Of a stretch of DNA of 64,000 bases, positions 54,119-64,000 are shown in pieces. How positions within the stretch are numbered: position 1 is the stretch's first letter; each line of letters starts with the position of its first letter. A program made the position numbers and the translations under genes. Origin of the DNA: Sporothrix humicola (Eukaryota; Ascomycota; Sordariomycetes; Ophiostomatales; Ophiostomataceae); the NCBI GenBank assembly GCA_021396245.1, contig WNYE01000019.1, positions 186,001-250,000 of the forward strand. The letters run 5' to 3'. Under the pieces are notes generated by a model. It ran no database searches, was not told the origin of the DNA, and was given only the letters and a program-made list of their open reading frames with translations.

Positions 54119-57100
54119 GTCGGGACGCGCAATGGGGGGCGTTCGGGGAGGAGAACATGAGGTAGAGGAGAGGAAGAGGAGAAAAAGGAGGAGGAGGGAG
54201 GGAGAGGAGAGGAAAAAATCGAGGAGGTGATGTAGAAAGAGAGAGAGAAGACGAGGCAGTGGTTGGAAACGGCGACGACGGAAAAACGAAGCGACAAGGG
54301 GTGGTGTAGTGCCAGTGGGAAGAAATAAAGGCCGAAAAAGACGGGCTGCGGTAGAGGTGGCAGAAGGGTGCCAAAAGGTGCTGTAGGGTCGCAGCGGCAG
54401 GGCGGGTCGTTTCTGGTTCTCTCAGGAGGGAGGGAAGGGTCAATCAATCGAATTGCGATCGCGCGGGCGAGGAATTGAAAGGAGTGTCGAAAGATGCGAT
54501 GAAAGACGGAAAAAACAAGAGAAAAACTGAAGATGCGATGTCCAGAAAGAAAGAGTGGAAATAGCACAAAAAGACGAAAAATAGGTGCTGGATTGGCAAG
54601 ACCTCACTGGAGTCAGTAGTGAAAATCCAAATTAAGACACAAGAAAAAGGGCAAAAAAGAAAAGAAAAAAGGAGCCTCAAAAAGCTGACGGGGGAAGAGA
54701 AAGAGGCGAAAAGGCCTGAACCATTGCTCCAAAAAAAATTTGAGCTAAAATGTCAAAGAGGGTGGTGGCGGGCTGGGGCTGGAGTTTGCGGCGCCAAAGA
54801 AAAAAATGGGGAGGGCCAAAAGAACGGGATTGGGGGCCGTTTTTGGCTGTTGGAGGGCTGTTTGAAGATGGCGATTCTCGAGATGCTTTGATTTTGCAAG
54901 ATGCAGGTACAAATGAAGGTTCAAATGCAAATTGATGTTTATTTTTGACATCCCAAGAGAATAGGGGCTGGCTGTCAAAACGGACAGGGCAACTGACATA
55001 ATTAGAAGGCGCGAAGAACAGGATCACGCAACAAGGGAAACAGTGACTGACTTGTTCTTGCCGACCGATCTATCCTCGATCTTGCCTTTTTGGGCGAGGG
55101 ATGAACCTGACCAAGAAAGGGGGTAAGGCGCGCGCTGACAGGCAACACAGGCACTGAGTAGACAAACGTGGACAGGGAAGGAGGTACCGGCGGCAGTCTC
55201 AGGAAATACCGGATGACAAGGCAAGAAGGCCGCTAACCTCCGGGGAAGGGAAGGGGAAGAAAGAAGGAGGGGAGGGGTTCGGGCGTGGCTGCCACTTGCC
55301 AGGCTCTTAGGTCCTTAGTTTTAGCTTCCTTCCTTGTCTCGCCTTGAATCTGACTGCTGTGCGGGTCTTACTAAAAAACTAAGAAACACCAAGAAAAAGT
55401 CTAGACGGCAGGTGCCCGTGAAAGAAAAGAATGCGAGCAAAGAGAGACGCGCTATGCCCCATAAAAATAGCTTGTGAGCAAGAGATCAATGGAAATAAGA
55501 CGACAGAGTTTGAGAGCCTGAGAGCGTTGTCGGACGCCATGGCCGATCATGACAGGGTGTGATGAGGAGTGTGGGAAAATGGAACACAACTAGGGAAGTA
55601 TCACGTCTTCAACTCCGACATCCATTCATCCCAGGGTCCAGCACTAGAACTATCTTGTATCTGACAAAGTGAGTCGACGAAAACACGGGTTTACTAACCG
55701 AGCAGACGACCAGCTTCCGAGGGCGATGCGAGCTACCCACGAGAGACGGTGACAGAGCAGACTCGCAGCTGCATATCCTGCACGGACGGCAGAGATGCTG
55801 CAGATACTAGAGCAGCTCCTACGCTAGCAAGCAAAGTAAGACGAAGGAAACGAAGAAAAGACGAGGAGGATAATGGCGAGGATCACGATGTGCGGCAGGC
55901 GAGAGGCAGGCCATGCGTTGATGCGCTGTCCTTGGCACGCCTGATCCCGTCTTGATTTCTTGTCCCTTGTTGTTTGTTAGTCGTTTCTTTTTTCTTTATT
56001 CTTTATTCCTACCCTTGTCTCGCAAGCACAGCATGCATCCTTTTCCCGGGCACTTGGGCGCATAAATAACAGCAAACTCCCTTGGAAGGGTGGCACGTCC
56101 TATATATCGTGCCGGAGGAAAAATGCAAACATACGGCAAGCATGTCACGTTGAGATACAGAGTGCAGAGCAAAGTATAAAGTATGCCGCATTAATACAAA
56201 GTGCACAGATACGACGCATTATATCTCCGTCAACAGTGGTCAGTGGAGCGGTGTAGGTGGCCCGCCACTTTGCTGTTTCTGTTCTTCTAAAATATCCCAA
56301 AACCAATTTAAAAAAGCGAGCGATCTGCCCTACTGTTCGGCATCTAAAATACAGGGCGTGCGGCTTGGCCATGCAGCGTGCCCAGCGGGATGTCGGCTCT
56401 CCACTCTGCACGCTTTGCTTTTTGGGGGCAGTTTTTGGGTTTCTTGGTGGTTTTTGAATTTCCGAACTTGACAATTTACGATTTATGCTTCACGCCTTTC
56501 CGCTTTATGGTTTTCGAGCCACTGTTTCAAACAGACGACCACTGCAGGCTGCAGGAAAAGGACCTATGGGAAGAACGGGAGGAGGTATGTTAACAGGAGG
56601 TTGCAACGGGCGGAGAAGTAGTGTGATACGACAGCAAAGAAAAGAGAAAGACGCAAGTGATGTTGAGCGGCATCAACGGGTGAATTTCACAGCGTCGTAT
56701 TCTCTGTCGCTGTGCATGCACGAGAAGGGTAGGTCGTGGCGTGGTATGTTATATACCGGACTTGTACAGCTTCCTCATCCTCGCGCGGGGAAGAAAGAGC
56801 TTTCTTTTTTTCATGGAGGGGTAAAAGAGGAGAAGGAGGACAGAAAAAAGCTGATAACGGCAGAGCAGCAGGTTCCAGATCGTGCAGACGGCTCTCGCCT
56901 TTTTATTTAATATTCAGCAAAAGCTTTTTTGACGCTTTCATATATACAGAGTGTACGATAGAGTGACACGGGCCAATCTATCTGCAGCATCGGGGCATTC
57001 GTATTATCAGCGTTCTCAGCCTATTGTTTATTATAATACGATGTGATATAAGACTGCCGCAGTGGTTGCGTGCATCATTTAAACATTGACGATTGTCTCA

Positions 57101-58362
57101 TCACATGTCCATTTTCTGAATTTGTCGACTGATGAGGAAATAAAAGAAGAAAAAGAAAAGGGAATGTTTGGATGGGCAAATCACAAAAAATGCCTCGGAC
57201 TTGATGTGATAGCGAAATAGCGAACCAAGATAAAGGTGCCATCCTGTCGCTCTAGATGCAGCAAAAGCGAGCACGTTGCAGCGTGTGCCGTCAAGTGCCA
57301 GCCTGCCAGCGCAGAAAGTATCAAAAAGTGTGGCCTGTTTGGATGATCGTGTCAAAAATAAGAAACAATCGACACGCACCAAAGGAGGGGAAAACGACAA
57401 TGGATCGGAGAAAAAAAATCAGAGAGGGGAGGGGGACAGAGGTGCAGGATCGACAATGCAGCGCTGTCCCTCTGAGCGTGTTTAATGCCGTCCACCTATC
57501 AAGCTTTGGTGCCAGCCTCCCACACCTCTGGCCTTCGAGCTGCACGTCGTCAAAAACGACCAGGGCTTTTTGCCCATGGTTGAATTGGCGGTCAGCAGCA
57601 CAGTCAGAGATTAATTCTGCGTATCTTGACAGCCTACGAGGAGCTTTGCTGATGCTCGTCGAGCCTGTGCTTACTTTGGCCCAGACTTTATGAGGAATCG
57701 AACGTTTTAAAACAGGCAGAAGGATTACAACCTGGCAGTTTCTTCATGATAACAGACGTTGTTCTCACTTTTGATCTCGCTCGAAGTGAGACTTGAAACT
57801 TGTGTGTATTCTCACTTTCTCTTTCTATGAAAGAAAGTCATAAATACCCTATATTTCTTCCGCTATATAGTTAGCATGTTGAATTTTCTTGAAACAAAAT
57901 AAGAGCCCTGTGGTTTTGTTGACTTCGTATTTTACTAACCCAATCAACAGCTATCAACACAACCCCAGCCCTCACAAAACGATCAACGTCTACAAAACCA
58001 ACAGACATCTCAACTTCCATCAAGACAAGGATAATAATTTGTTTTTATCATCTTAGAACATTACATGGTTCCTACGCGAACTTTACGGTTATTGAGACAA
58101 AACGAGGAACCAAAATTGCCCTACATCGGTTGTCAGCTCGCATCACGTGACTAAACTTCCTCTCTCGTCTTACATGCACTGTCGCCCCCAACGTTAGGCC
58201 TTTTCCTGCCCCAAAAGCCGATGTCGCCTACAAGGGCCAAGGTCCTAACTGCTTCTGTCGTCGCCGTTTTATCCGCTCATGCACAGCGGGAGCGGCGGCG
58301 ATCGTCCATCCCTCTGAGCGCGGTGAGTGGTTGTTTCTTGTGACTGGCAGTCCGTTGAAGAA

Positions 58363-58402
58363 GCAGAATAGTGGCAGAATAGTGGCAGAACAGTGGCAGA
58401 AT
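58363..58402. repeat. 11-bp tandem repeat
   Basis: GCAGAATAGTG is repeated about 3.6 times (the third copy has one substitution) in the FN3-lipin intergenic gap. Confidence 0.9.
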
Positions 58403-60686
58403 GTGACAGAGAAGCTTTAAGTGGCTGTCTCGTCCGTCACACAGAATTTGGGAACTTGGGGAACGGAGCAGAACGGAGCTTTGGTTGGGCCAATGAGACA
58501 CGCTGTAAAGCGTCACGAATGCCCTGGCTGCCCTGCTGTTCGTCCTTTTCTTCTCTTGACCATCCACGTTTATTTTTGCCGTTATTTCTGTGCATTATTT
58601 TGCACATGTGTCTGCCGTCTGAAAAGAAGCTTAAGCTGACATGGAGGGACCCTTTCTCCATGCCCAACACCCGCCCGTGCCACACGAACACGTTGAGCGG
58701 TTGAACGGCTTCCACCGGCAATGCTGAGTTCTGATTTCGGTTGTGTTCCCCCACGTTGTGGTCATTTTGTCGAGTCACGGTGTTTGTGATAGTTCGTGAT
58801 GCCTCAATCCGGCCTCTGTCTTCTTTTGATTTTGATATGTGATGTCGACCATTTTATGCCATATCACTCAATCTCTCATCGTCGTCGCAAGCCGCACAAG
58901 CCTCGCAAGCCTCGCCATTTCACCTTCCGCTTGCAGCCGCAAAGTGCTGAAGCCGTGTCTCAGCTAGGGTCATCAGGTAAGACCTGCTCTCGCATAGGCT
59001 TCTCGCAATTCAATCTTCAGCCAGCCTCTTGTCTCTGGCGAAAGCCACAGGCTCAATAATCCAATTGTTCTCCTCCTGCGAATTTACAAATATGCGGCAG
59101 CGAAATTGCACGCTCTGAGAAGACACTGATTTGAAGCTTTCCAAAGTCAGCCATTCCCACAAAACCTGGCGCGCAGACATATTATACTGCACAAGCGAGC
59201 AATTCTGTCTGCAAGCCAGATAGTGTCGCGTGCACTCCGTACTGAGTATGAGCCGGATATGTTGTATATGAATTCTGAGCTGTCTTCATACAGACCGCTG
59301 TCGAGTGACGACATTGCCGCCAAAATGCGACTGCGGATTGACCTTGATTTCTGTAGTGAACATTGCGACGATATGCCTTCCCGAGTCTCTCACTATTTCC
59401 CATGACGAAATCGTGACTGCCGCTCACTCCCCATACTCAACTGGACAATAACGGATCGTCGATGAAGCACGGAAAAGTGCAGTAAAAAGAAGACGAAGAG
59501 GGCGTATTCGGCGCTCGGGAAACAACGGGCATAGCGGCTCTCTTGCCTTGAAAGGAAAGAGCCGCCAGGCCAGCCGGGGAAAGGGCCACATTCTCACGTT
59601 CTGGGATGGACAAAGTGAGTCCGTTTTGGGGTTTTGGGGGGCAGCTGATGGGTGGGATGAGGCTCGGAGAGGTCATGGGGGAGGCATGGTGACCCAGAAA
59701 ATAAGATGAGCAGCGCATTTCTACGACGTCCGCGACGTATTCGAGTTACACGCCTGTGAAGACAGAGGTTGCAAGCAGGCAGCGAGAACAGAAGCGAGAG
59801 ACGCTCTTTCCTGTTGAGCCTCGACTTTTCAATTCAAATATTGTTGCCTCGGGTGCAGGCTCTTTCCTTTTTATTTCGTGCTCTCTTTCTTCGCCGTTTG
59901 CACCTTCCCAAGCATAAGGATTCGACATGTTGGGTTCTTCGAGGAAGGCGCGTGTCCTGTTTTGTTGGGGTCTCACTCTTCTCAGCGATGTGTCCCCAGC
60001 ACTCGCTCTCAATCCCCCAAAAACCAATGCGGCAAACCGGGGTAGCAGGACGGATGGGGCAAGCCACCAAATTCCCATCACCCATGACCGCTTTCTTTGC
60101 TTTTTTCTTGCCATTCTGGCCCTGGGCTAGGCCTGGCCTGGCCGGACCTGGGAGGAATCGAGCATGGTCGCTCCTGCCCTGTTGTAACGTATTCCCGAAT
60201 GTTGATGTCACCGCGGCAGGTGCCAGTGCGCAGTGGGTACTTTGCGCGCCCCCAATAAAACCCCCCAAAAGGCGCTAGCTGGGTAGTTGCTCCGAGCAGG
60301 CCAAAGGACTCCTCCGCATTTTTTCGTCAACCCAGCGAGCCTAGGAAGCCCAGCAAGATTTTTGTAGGGAAAGCGCGAAGAACACGAGCCAAAAAGTCAG
60401 AAAGCCGCCCCAGGACTTTGCAAAAGAGGAAGGCCCCACCAGCATGATTCGTCTTGCCTCCTGCTTCGTCCCAGCCAAGGCCGCCCAGCCGCTTCTGACT
60501 TCCCCAATCCGAACGTAAGAAGAGAGAAAGCGAAAATAGAGAGCAAAGAAAAAGAGAAAAAAGAACCAGCGTCATCCAATTTTCCGATGCCACATGCCCA
60601 ACCGATACGTCGTGCCACGCCCACTCTGAGCCTGTGCCTCGCTCTTTGACTGTCGTCGACGCCTCAACATCTTTTTTTCTTGCTCC

Positions 60687-60732
60687 GACTCTCCCCTCTT
60701 CTCCGTATTGACTCTCCCCTCTTCTCCGTATT
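60687..60732. repeat. Perfect 23-bp tandem duplication in C/T-rich leader
   Basis: Two identical adjacent copies of a 23-base unit starting GACTCTCCCCTCTTC lie about 515 bases upstream of the lipin start codon, inside the pyrimidine-rich promoter/leader tract. Confidence 0.9.
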
Positions 60733-61245
60733 CCAAAGGCTGCAATTTACGGACTTTCTTCTTTTCTTTCTTCTTTCTCTCACTTTGACCTCTCTTATTC
60801 TTCTTCCTCTCTTTTTGTTTCTGATCCCTCTTCGGCCTCATTTCGTTCTGCAATTCGACCTCTCCCTCATTCTTCCCTGCAATTTCGCCCAATTTCGTCC
60901 CTCGCTGCTCCTCATCCTCGGCATTGATCTGCATTGTCCAGCCTTGTTATTTTTCTCGCCTTTCTCGCCTCGCTCGACCTCGGCACCTCGACGCTTTGAC
61001 ACTCCGAGTTTTGTTTGAAGAATCGACGACGGCGGCGACAGTGAGAGCGTCAACAGCAGCATCGAGATCTGTCTTTTCGACTTTACAGACCATTGTCGAC
61101 GATAACAACAACAACGGCACCCCGAAACGTATCGAAAACAATCGACCCAAGGCCGCGTTTTCTCTCTCTTCGCCCCGGCGCCTCGAGTGCCTCAACCGCT
61201 TTCTTTACCCTCCACAAACCCACACACTCCCCCACAGCACGCACC

Positions 61246-63858
61246 ATGCAGTACGTGCGCAACTTGAGCGACTCCGTGTCGACAGCATGGAACTCAATCA
61301 ACCCGGCCACTCTAAGCGGCGCCATCGACGTCATTGTCGTTGAGCAGGAAGACGGCACGCTCATGTGCTCGCCTTTCCACGTCCGCTTTGGCAAGTTCTC
61401 GCTGCTGCGGCCCTACGAGAAGAAGGTCGAGTTCAAGGTCAACGGCGCCCGCCAGGACTACTCGATGAAGCTCGGCGAGGGCGGCGAGGCCTTTTTCGTG
61501 TTTGAGACGACCGACGACATTCCCCAGAGCATGCAGACGTCGCCAATTTCCTCGCCTGCAAGCAGTCCTTCTTTGGGACCCCAGACACCACCCTCTGGCG
61601 CCGCCGAGGCCACAGCCATGCCGGGGCTGCAGGAGCCCTCGCTGCTTGCCCTCGACATGGAGACGGGCAAGCCAAGATCCGCCACTTTGAGCTCACGCAC
61701 AGCGCCCAAGGGCATTATGCAGATGCAGTCAGGCACTGCCCAGCAGAAGAACGGCCTCCTCACCCCGCTCTCTGCCTCTCCCGAGATCTACGCTGGCCGC
61801 CCGCGCTCGGGCGACTGGTCGTCTTTGGCGCAGCGGTCACAGAGCGACGACATCCTGCGCCAGACCGCCCGCCTGCCCTCCGAATCGCTTCGCGCCGAGT
61901 CTGTCGACCGCGAAAAGGACAACGGCAGCCCCAAGCTGTCTGACCGCTCGCACAGCCCTCCTCCGCTGGCTCCCGCCGAGGCCATTGAGCGCGCCATTAC
62001 GCTCTCCAAGGAGCTCGAGAACGTCAACATTCCCAGCCGCGTCACCGAGTCCGGCGACCTGATGCTCGACATGACCGGTTTCAAGAACAGCGAGGAGGAG
62101 GCTCTGCGTGCCGAGGTCCTGGCCCGTCGTGTGCTCTCCAACGAGCTGCAGGGCAACTACGACGTCGGCGCTCTCTTTGGCATGGACGAGCAGGGCAACC
62201 TGTGGATCTACAGCAGCGAAGAGGCCAAGGAGGCGGCTATGCGCCGTGTTATGGAGTCTTCGGGCATGAATCGCAACCCTGCTGTCGCTATTGACGCAGC
62301 ATCCGACCCCGGCTACCACAGCGACGACAGCGCCAACTCGGCTCCCCAGCTTTTGCCCTCGCACCGCCGCTCAGAGTCTGATGTGGGCCAGATGGCCGGC
62401 CAGACTACGCCTCCCTCATCGCCGGGACCCATGGCTGCCGTCGGCGACCCGAACCGCAACTACGCCAAGACCCTGCGCCTGACCAGCGACCAGCTCAAGG
62501 CCCTGAACCTGCAGCCCGGCGAGAACACCATGAGCTTCACTGTCAACAAGGCCACATGCTCAGCCTACATGTACCTGTGGAAGTATGGCGTGCCCGTGGT
62601 CATCTCCGACATTGACGGCACCATTACCAAGTCGGATGCGTTGGGCCACGTGCTGAATATGATCGGTCGCGATTGGACCCACGCCGGTGTCGCCAAGCTG
62701 TACAGCGACATTGCTGCCAATGGCTACAACATTATGTACCTGACCAGTCGGTCCGTCGGCCAGGCCGACACGACACGGACATACCTAGCAGGCATCCTGC
62801 AAAACGGCTACAAACTGCCGCGGGGCCCTACCATTTTGTCGCCCGACCGCACCATGGCCGCTCTGCGCCGCGAAATCTACCTGCGCAAGCCCGAGGTCTT
62901 CAAGATGGCCACGCTGCGCGACATTCGCAACCTATACGGCCCCACGACACACCCCTTTTATGCCGGTTTCGGTAACCGGTTGACGGACCAGATCTCGTAC
63001 CGCACGGTCGACGTGCCGCGCAACCGCATTTTCACGATCAACGCCAACGCCGAGGTTTCCCTCGATTTGCTGAGTCTCAACATGCTCAAGCTGACGTACG
63101 TCAACATCACCGAGGTCGTCGACCACTACTTCCCGCCTATCAGCACGCTCGTCAAGGGCGGCGGCGAGGAGTTTACCGATTTCCGGTACTGGCGCGACCC
63201 GCCCTTGGAGATGGACGAGTTCTCCGACAGCGAGTCGGACGACGACATTAACAATCACCGCCACCACCGCGGCCGCCCGCCACTGAACCGTCTGGACAGC
63301 CGGCAGACGTATGATGAGGAGGACGAGGAGGAGGAAGATGACGAAGAATACGACGACGACGACGAAGAGTACGACGACGAGAACGGCATGGGCGACAGCT
63401 ACATTTCGCGCAACTCCATGGACGACTACGGCGAGGGCAGCGTGCTGAGCGGCGACTACGAGGGCGAAGGCGACGACCGCATGATGCACTCTGTCATGAC
63501 GGGCGAGGGCGACGAGGAGGAGGAAGACGAAGAGTTTGATGAGGATGAAGGGGAGGAGGGCGAGGAGGATGAGGAGCACATTGGCGGCGACCAGACCGTC
63601 CAGAAGCTGCCCATTGCCTCGCTCTCGCCCGACGAGCCGCTGCCGACCACCGAAGTCGACGATGAGGAAGATGGGGAAGACGAAGAGGAGGAGCAGCCGG
63701 AGCGTGCAAGCAGCACTTCCAAGCGCCGCCCCTCGGCTGTGGCCGACAATAAGCTCCCGTCCTCGGCTTCCAGCTCGGCTGCCGAAGACGTCGATGCCGA
63801 AGTGATCACGGGTGTCAAGGACTTGGTCATTGACCGTCCCGCGCCCAAGGACGATTAA
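61246..63858 (+). CDS. Lipin-family phosphatidate phosphatase (PAH1/NED1)
   Basis: The uninterrupted frame encodes 870 residues from ATG 61246 (MQYVRNLSDSVSTAWNSINP). An N-LIP domain (about 1-105) includes GAIDVIVVEQEDGTLMCSPF, FHVRFGKFSLLRPYEKKVEF and a GEGGEAFFVFET segment. A Ser/Pro-rich middle leads to the C-LIP domain, in which the haloacid-dehalogenase motif DIDGT lies at residues 455-459 (VVISDIDGTITKSDALGHVL). It is followed by YLTSRSVGQADTTRTYL and PFYAGFGNRLTDQISYR. The last ~200 residues are highly acidic. The enzyme dephosphorylates phosphatidate to diacylglycerol, directing lipid flux between membrane and storage lipid; fission-yeast Ned1 and budding-yeast Pah1 also affect nuclear shape. 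The Ser-rich middle fits phosphorylation control, which is known for the family. Confidence 0.97.
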   Translation: MQYVRNLSDSVSTAWNSINPATLSGAIDVIVVEQEDGTLMCSPFHVRFGKFSLLRPYEKKVEFKVNGARQDYSMKLGEGGEAFFVFETTDDIPQSMQTSPISSPASSPSLGPQTPPSGAAEATAMPGLQEPSLLALDMETGKPRSATLSSRTAPKGIMQMQSGTAQQKNGLLTPLSASPEIYAGRPRSGDWSSLAQRSQSDDILRQTARLPSESLRAESVDREKDNGSPKLSDRSHSPPPLAPAEAIERAITLSKELENVNIPSRVTESGDLMLDMTGFKNSEEEALRAEVLARRVLSNELQGNYDVGALFGMDEQGNLWIYSSEEAKEAAMRRVMESSGMNRNPAVAIDAASDPGYHSDDSANSAPQLLPSHRRSESDVGQMAGQTTPPSSPGPMAAVGDPNRNYAKTLRLTSDQLKALNLQPGENTMSFTVNKATCSAYMYLWKYGVPVVISDIDGTITKSDALGHVLNMIGRDWTHAGVAKLYSDIAANGYNIMYLTSRSVGQADTTRTYLAGILQNGYKLPRGPTILSPDRTMAALRREIYLRKPEVFKMATLRDIRNLYGPTTHPFYAGFGNRLTDQISYRTVDVPRNRIFTINANAEVSLDLLSLNMLKLTYVNITEVVDHYFPPISTLVKGGGEEFTDFRYWRDPPLEMDEFSDSESDDDINNHRHHRGRPPLNRLDSRQTYDEEDEEEEDDEEYDDDDEEYDDENGMGDSYISRNSMDDYGEGSVLSGDYEGEGDDRMMHSVMTGEGDEEEEDEEFDEDEGEEGEEDEEHIGGDQTVQKLPIASLSPDEPLPTTEVDDEEDGEDEEEEQPERASSTSKRRPSAVADNKLPSSASSSAAEDVDAEVITGVKDLVIDRPAPKDD

Positions 63859-64000
63859 GTCACACTTTGCGCCATGCACTTTTCAACAAAAGCTTCTGCG
63901 TGTCTAGACTTTTTCTTTTGAATTTGGCATTCTGCTTTCGACTTTTTAGACGGCTTTGCACATGCACCCGCATTCACCGCATTGATAGATGCATCATTTT

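Larger units (their letters stand above)
54119..61245. other. Divergent gap of 7.1 kb without a confident gene
   Basis: This is the largest gene-free interval. The left end (53900-54760) is purine-rich on +, so it is a C/T-rich leader for the FN3 gene. The right end (60650-60900) is C/T-rich on +, the lipin leader. At 57905-58060 a CA-rich, leader-like stretch follows an ACTAAC-CAATCAACAG acceptor-like site. It is followed by a 29-codon frame (58065-58154) and an ATG at 58221 opening about 34 codons up to a GTGAGT at 58323. I cannot assign these to any gene, and no tRNA or rRNA was recognised. Confidence 0.4.

Noticed and set aside
62932..63879. 315-codon antisense frame over the lipin C-terminus, hydrophobic in appearance
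   Set aside because: It is the complement of GAC/GAG acidic codons, which reads as Val/Leu/Ile-rich and mimics membrane helices.

Overview
The window looks like nuclear chromosome from a filamentous ascomycete, most likely a Sordariomycete. The evidence is the few short introns with GT(A/R)xGT donors and CTAAC/CTGAC branch sites 6-12 nt before the acceptor, GC-rich third codon positions, C/T-rich tracts upstream of several starts, and the gene content: a HET-C glycoprotein, a GH45 endoglucanase, a single-chain fungal urease, a GH47 mannosidase, an NGG1/Ada3 tail, UTP11, a lipin and a D-amino-acid oxidase. I cannot fix the genus. There are no bacterial operons, CRISPR arrays, viral genes or recognisable transposons.

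Layout, left to right: the 3' end of NGG1/ADA3 (+); a RING-H2 membrane E3 ligase (-, first exon unresolved); a 5 kb gene-poor pyrimidine-biased region; a secreted GH45 endoglucanase (-); HET-C (-); a 5.8 kb gene-poor region; an HMG-box protein (+); urease (-); an unrecognised single-pass membrane protein (-), divergent from a mitochondrial threonyl-tRNA synthetase (+); a bHLH transcription factor (-) whose stop codon is followed in frame by a 234-codon repeat-containing ORF; a Maf-family nucleotide pyrophosphatase (+); an unrecognised 763-residue protein with a Cys-rich hydrophobic tail (+); UTP11 (-); a GH47 alpha-mannosidase (+); D-amino-acid oxidase (+); a CMC1-like twin CX9C protein (-); a 1329-residue fibronectin-III/coiled-coil membrane protein (-); a 7.1 kb gap; and lipin/PAH1/NED1 (+).

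The genes are mostly unrelated housekeeping functions: transcription and chromatin (NGG1, HMG, bHLH), translation and ribosome biogenesis (ThrRS, UTP11), nitrogen scavenging (urease, D-amino-acid oxidase), mitochondria (CMC1, ThrRS), secretory-pathway glycan and lipid metabolism (GH47, lipin), and self/non-self recognition (HET-C). I see no biosynthetic cluster.

The most unusual signal is at 32912-34014. The bHLH coding frame ends in a single TAG and then stays open for 234 more codons that encode a 15-bp minisatellite-derived STGES tract and tandem ~52-residue repeats with no ATG near their start. This could be stop-codon readthrough, alternative splicing around the stop, or recent truncation of a longer protein.
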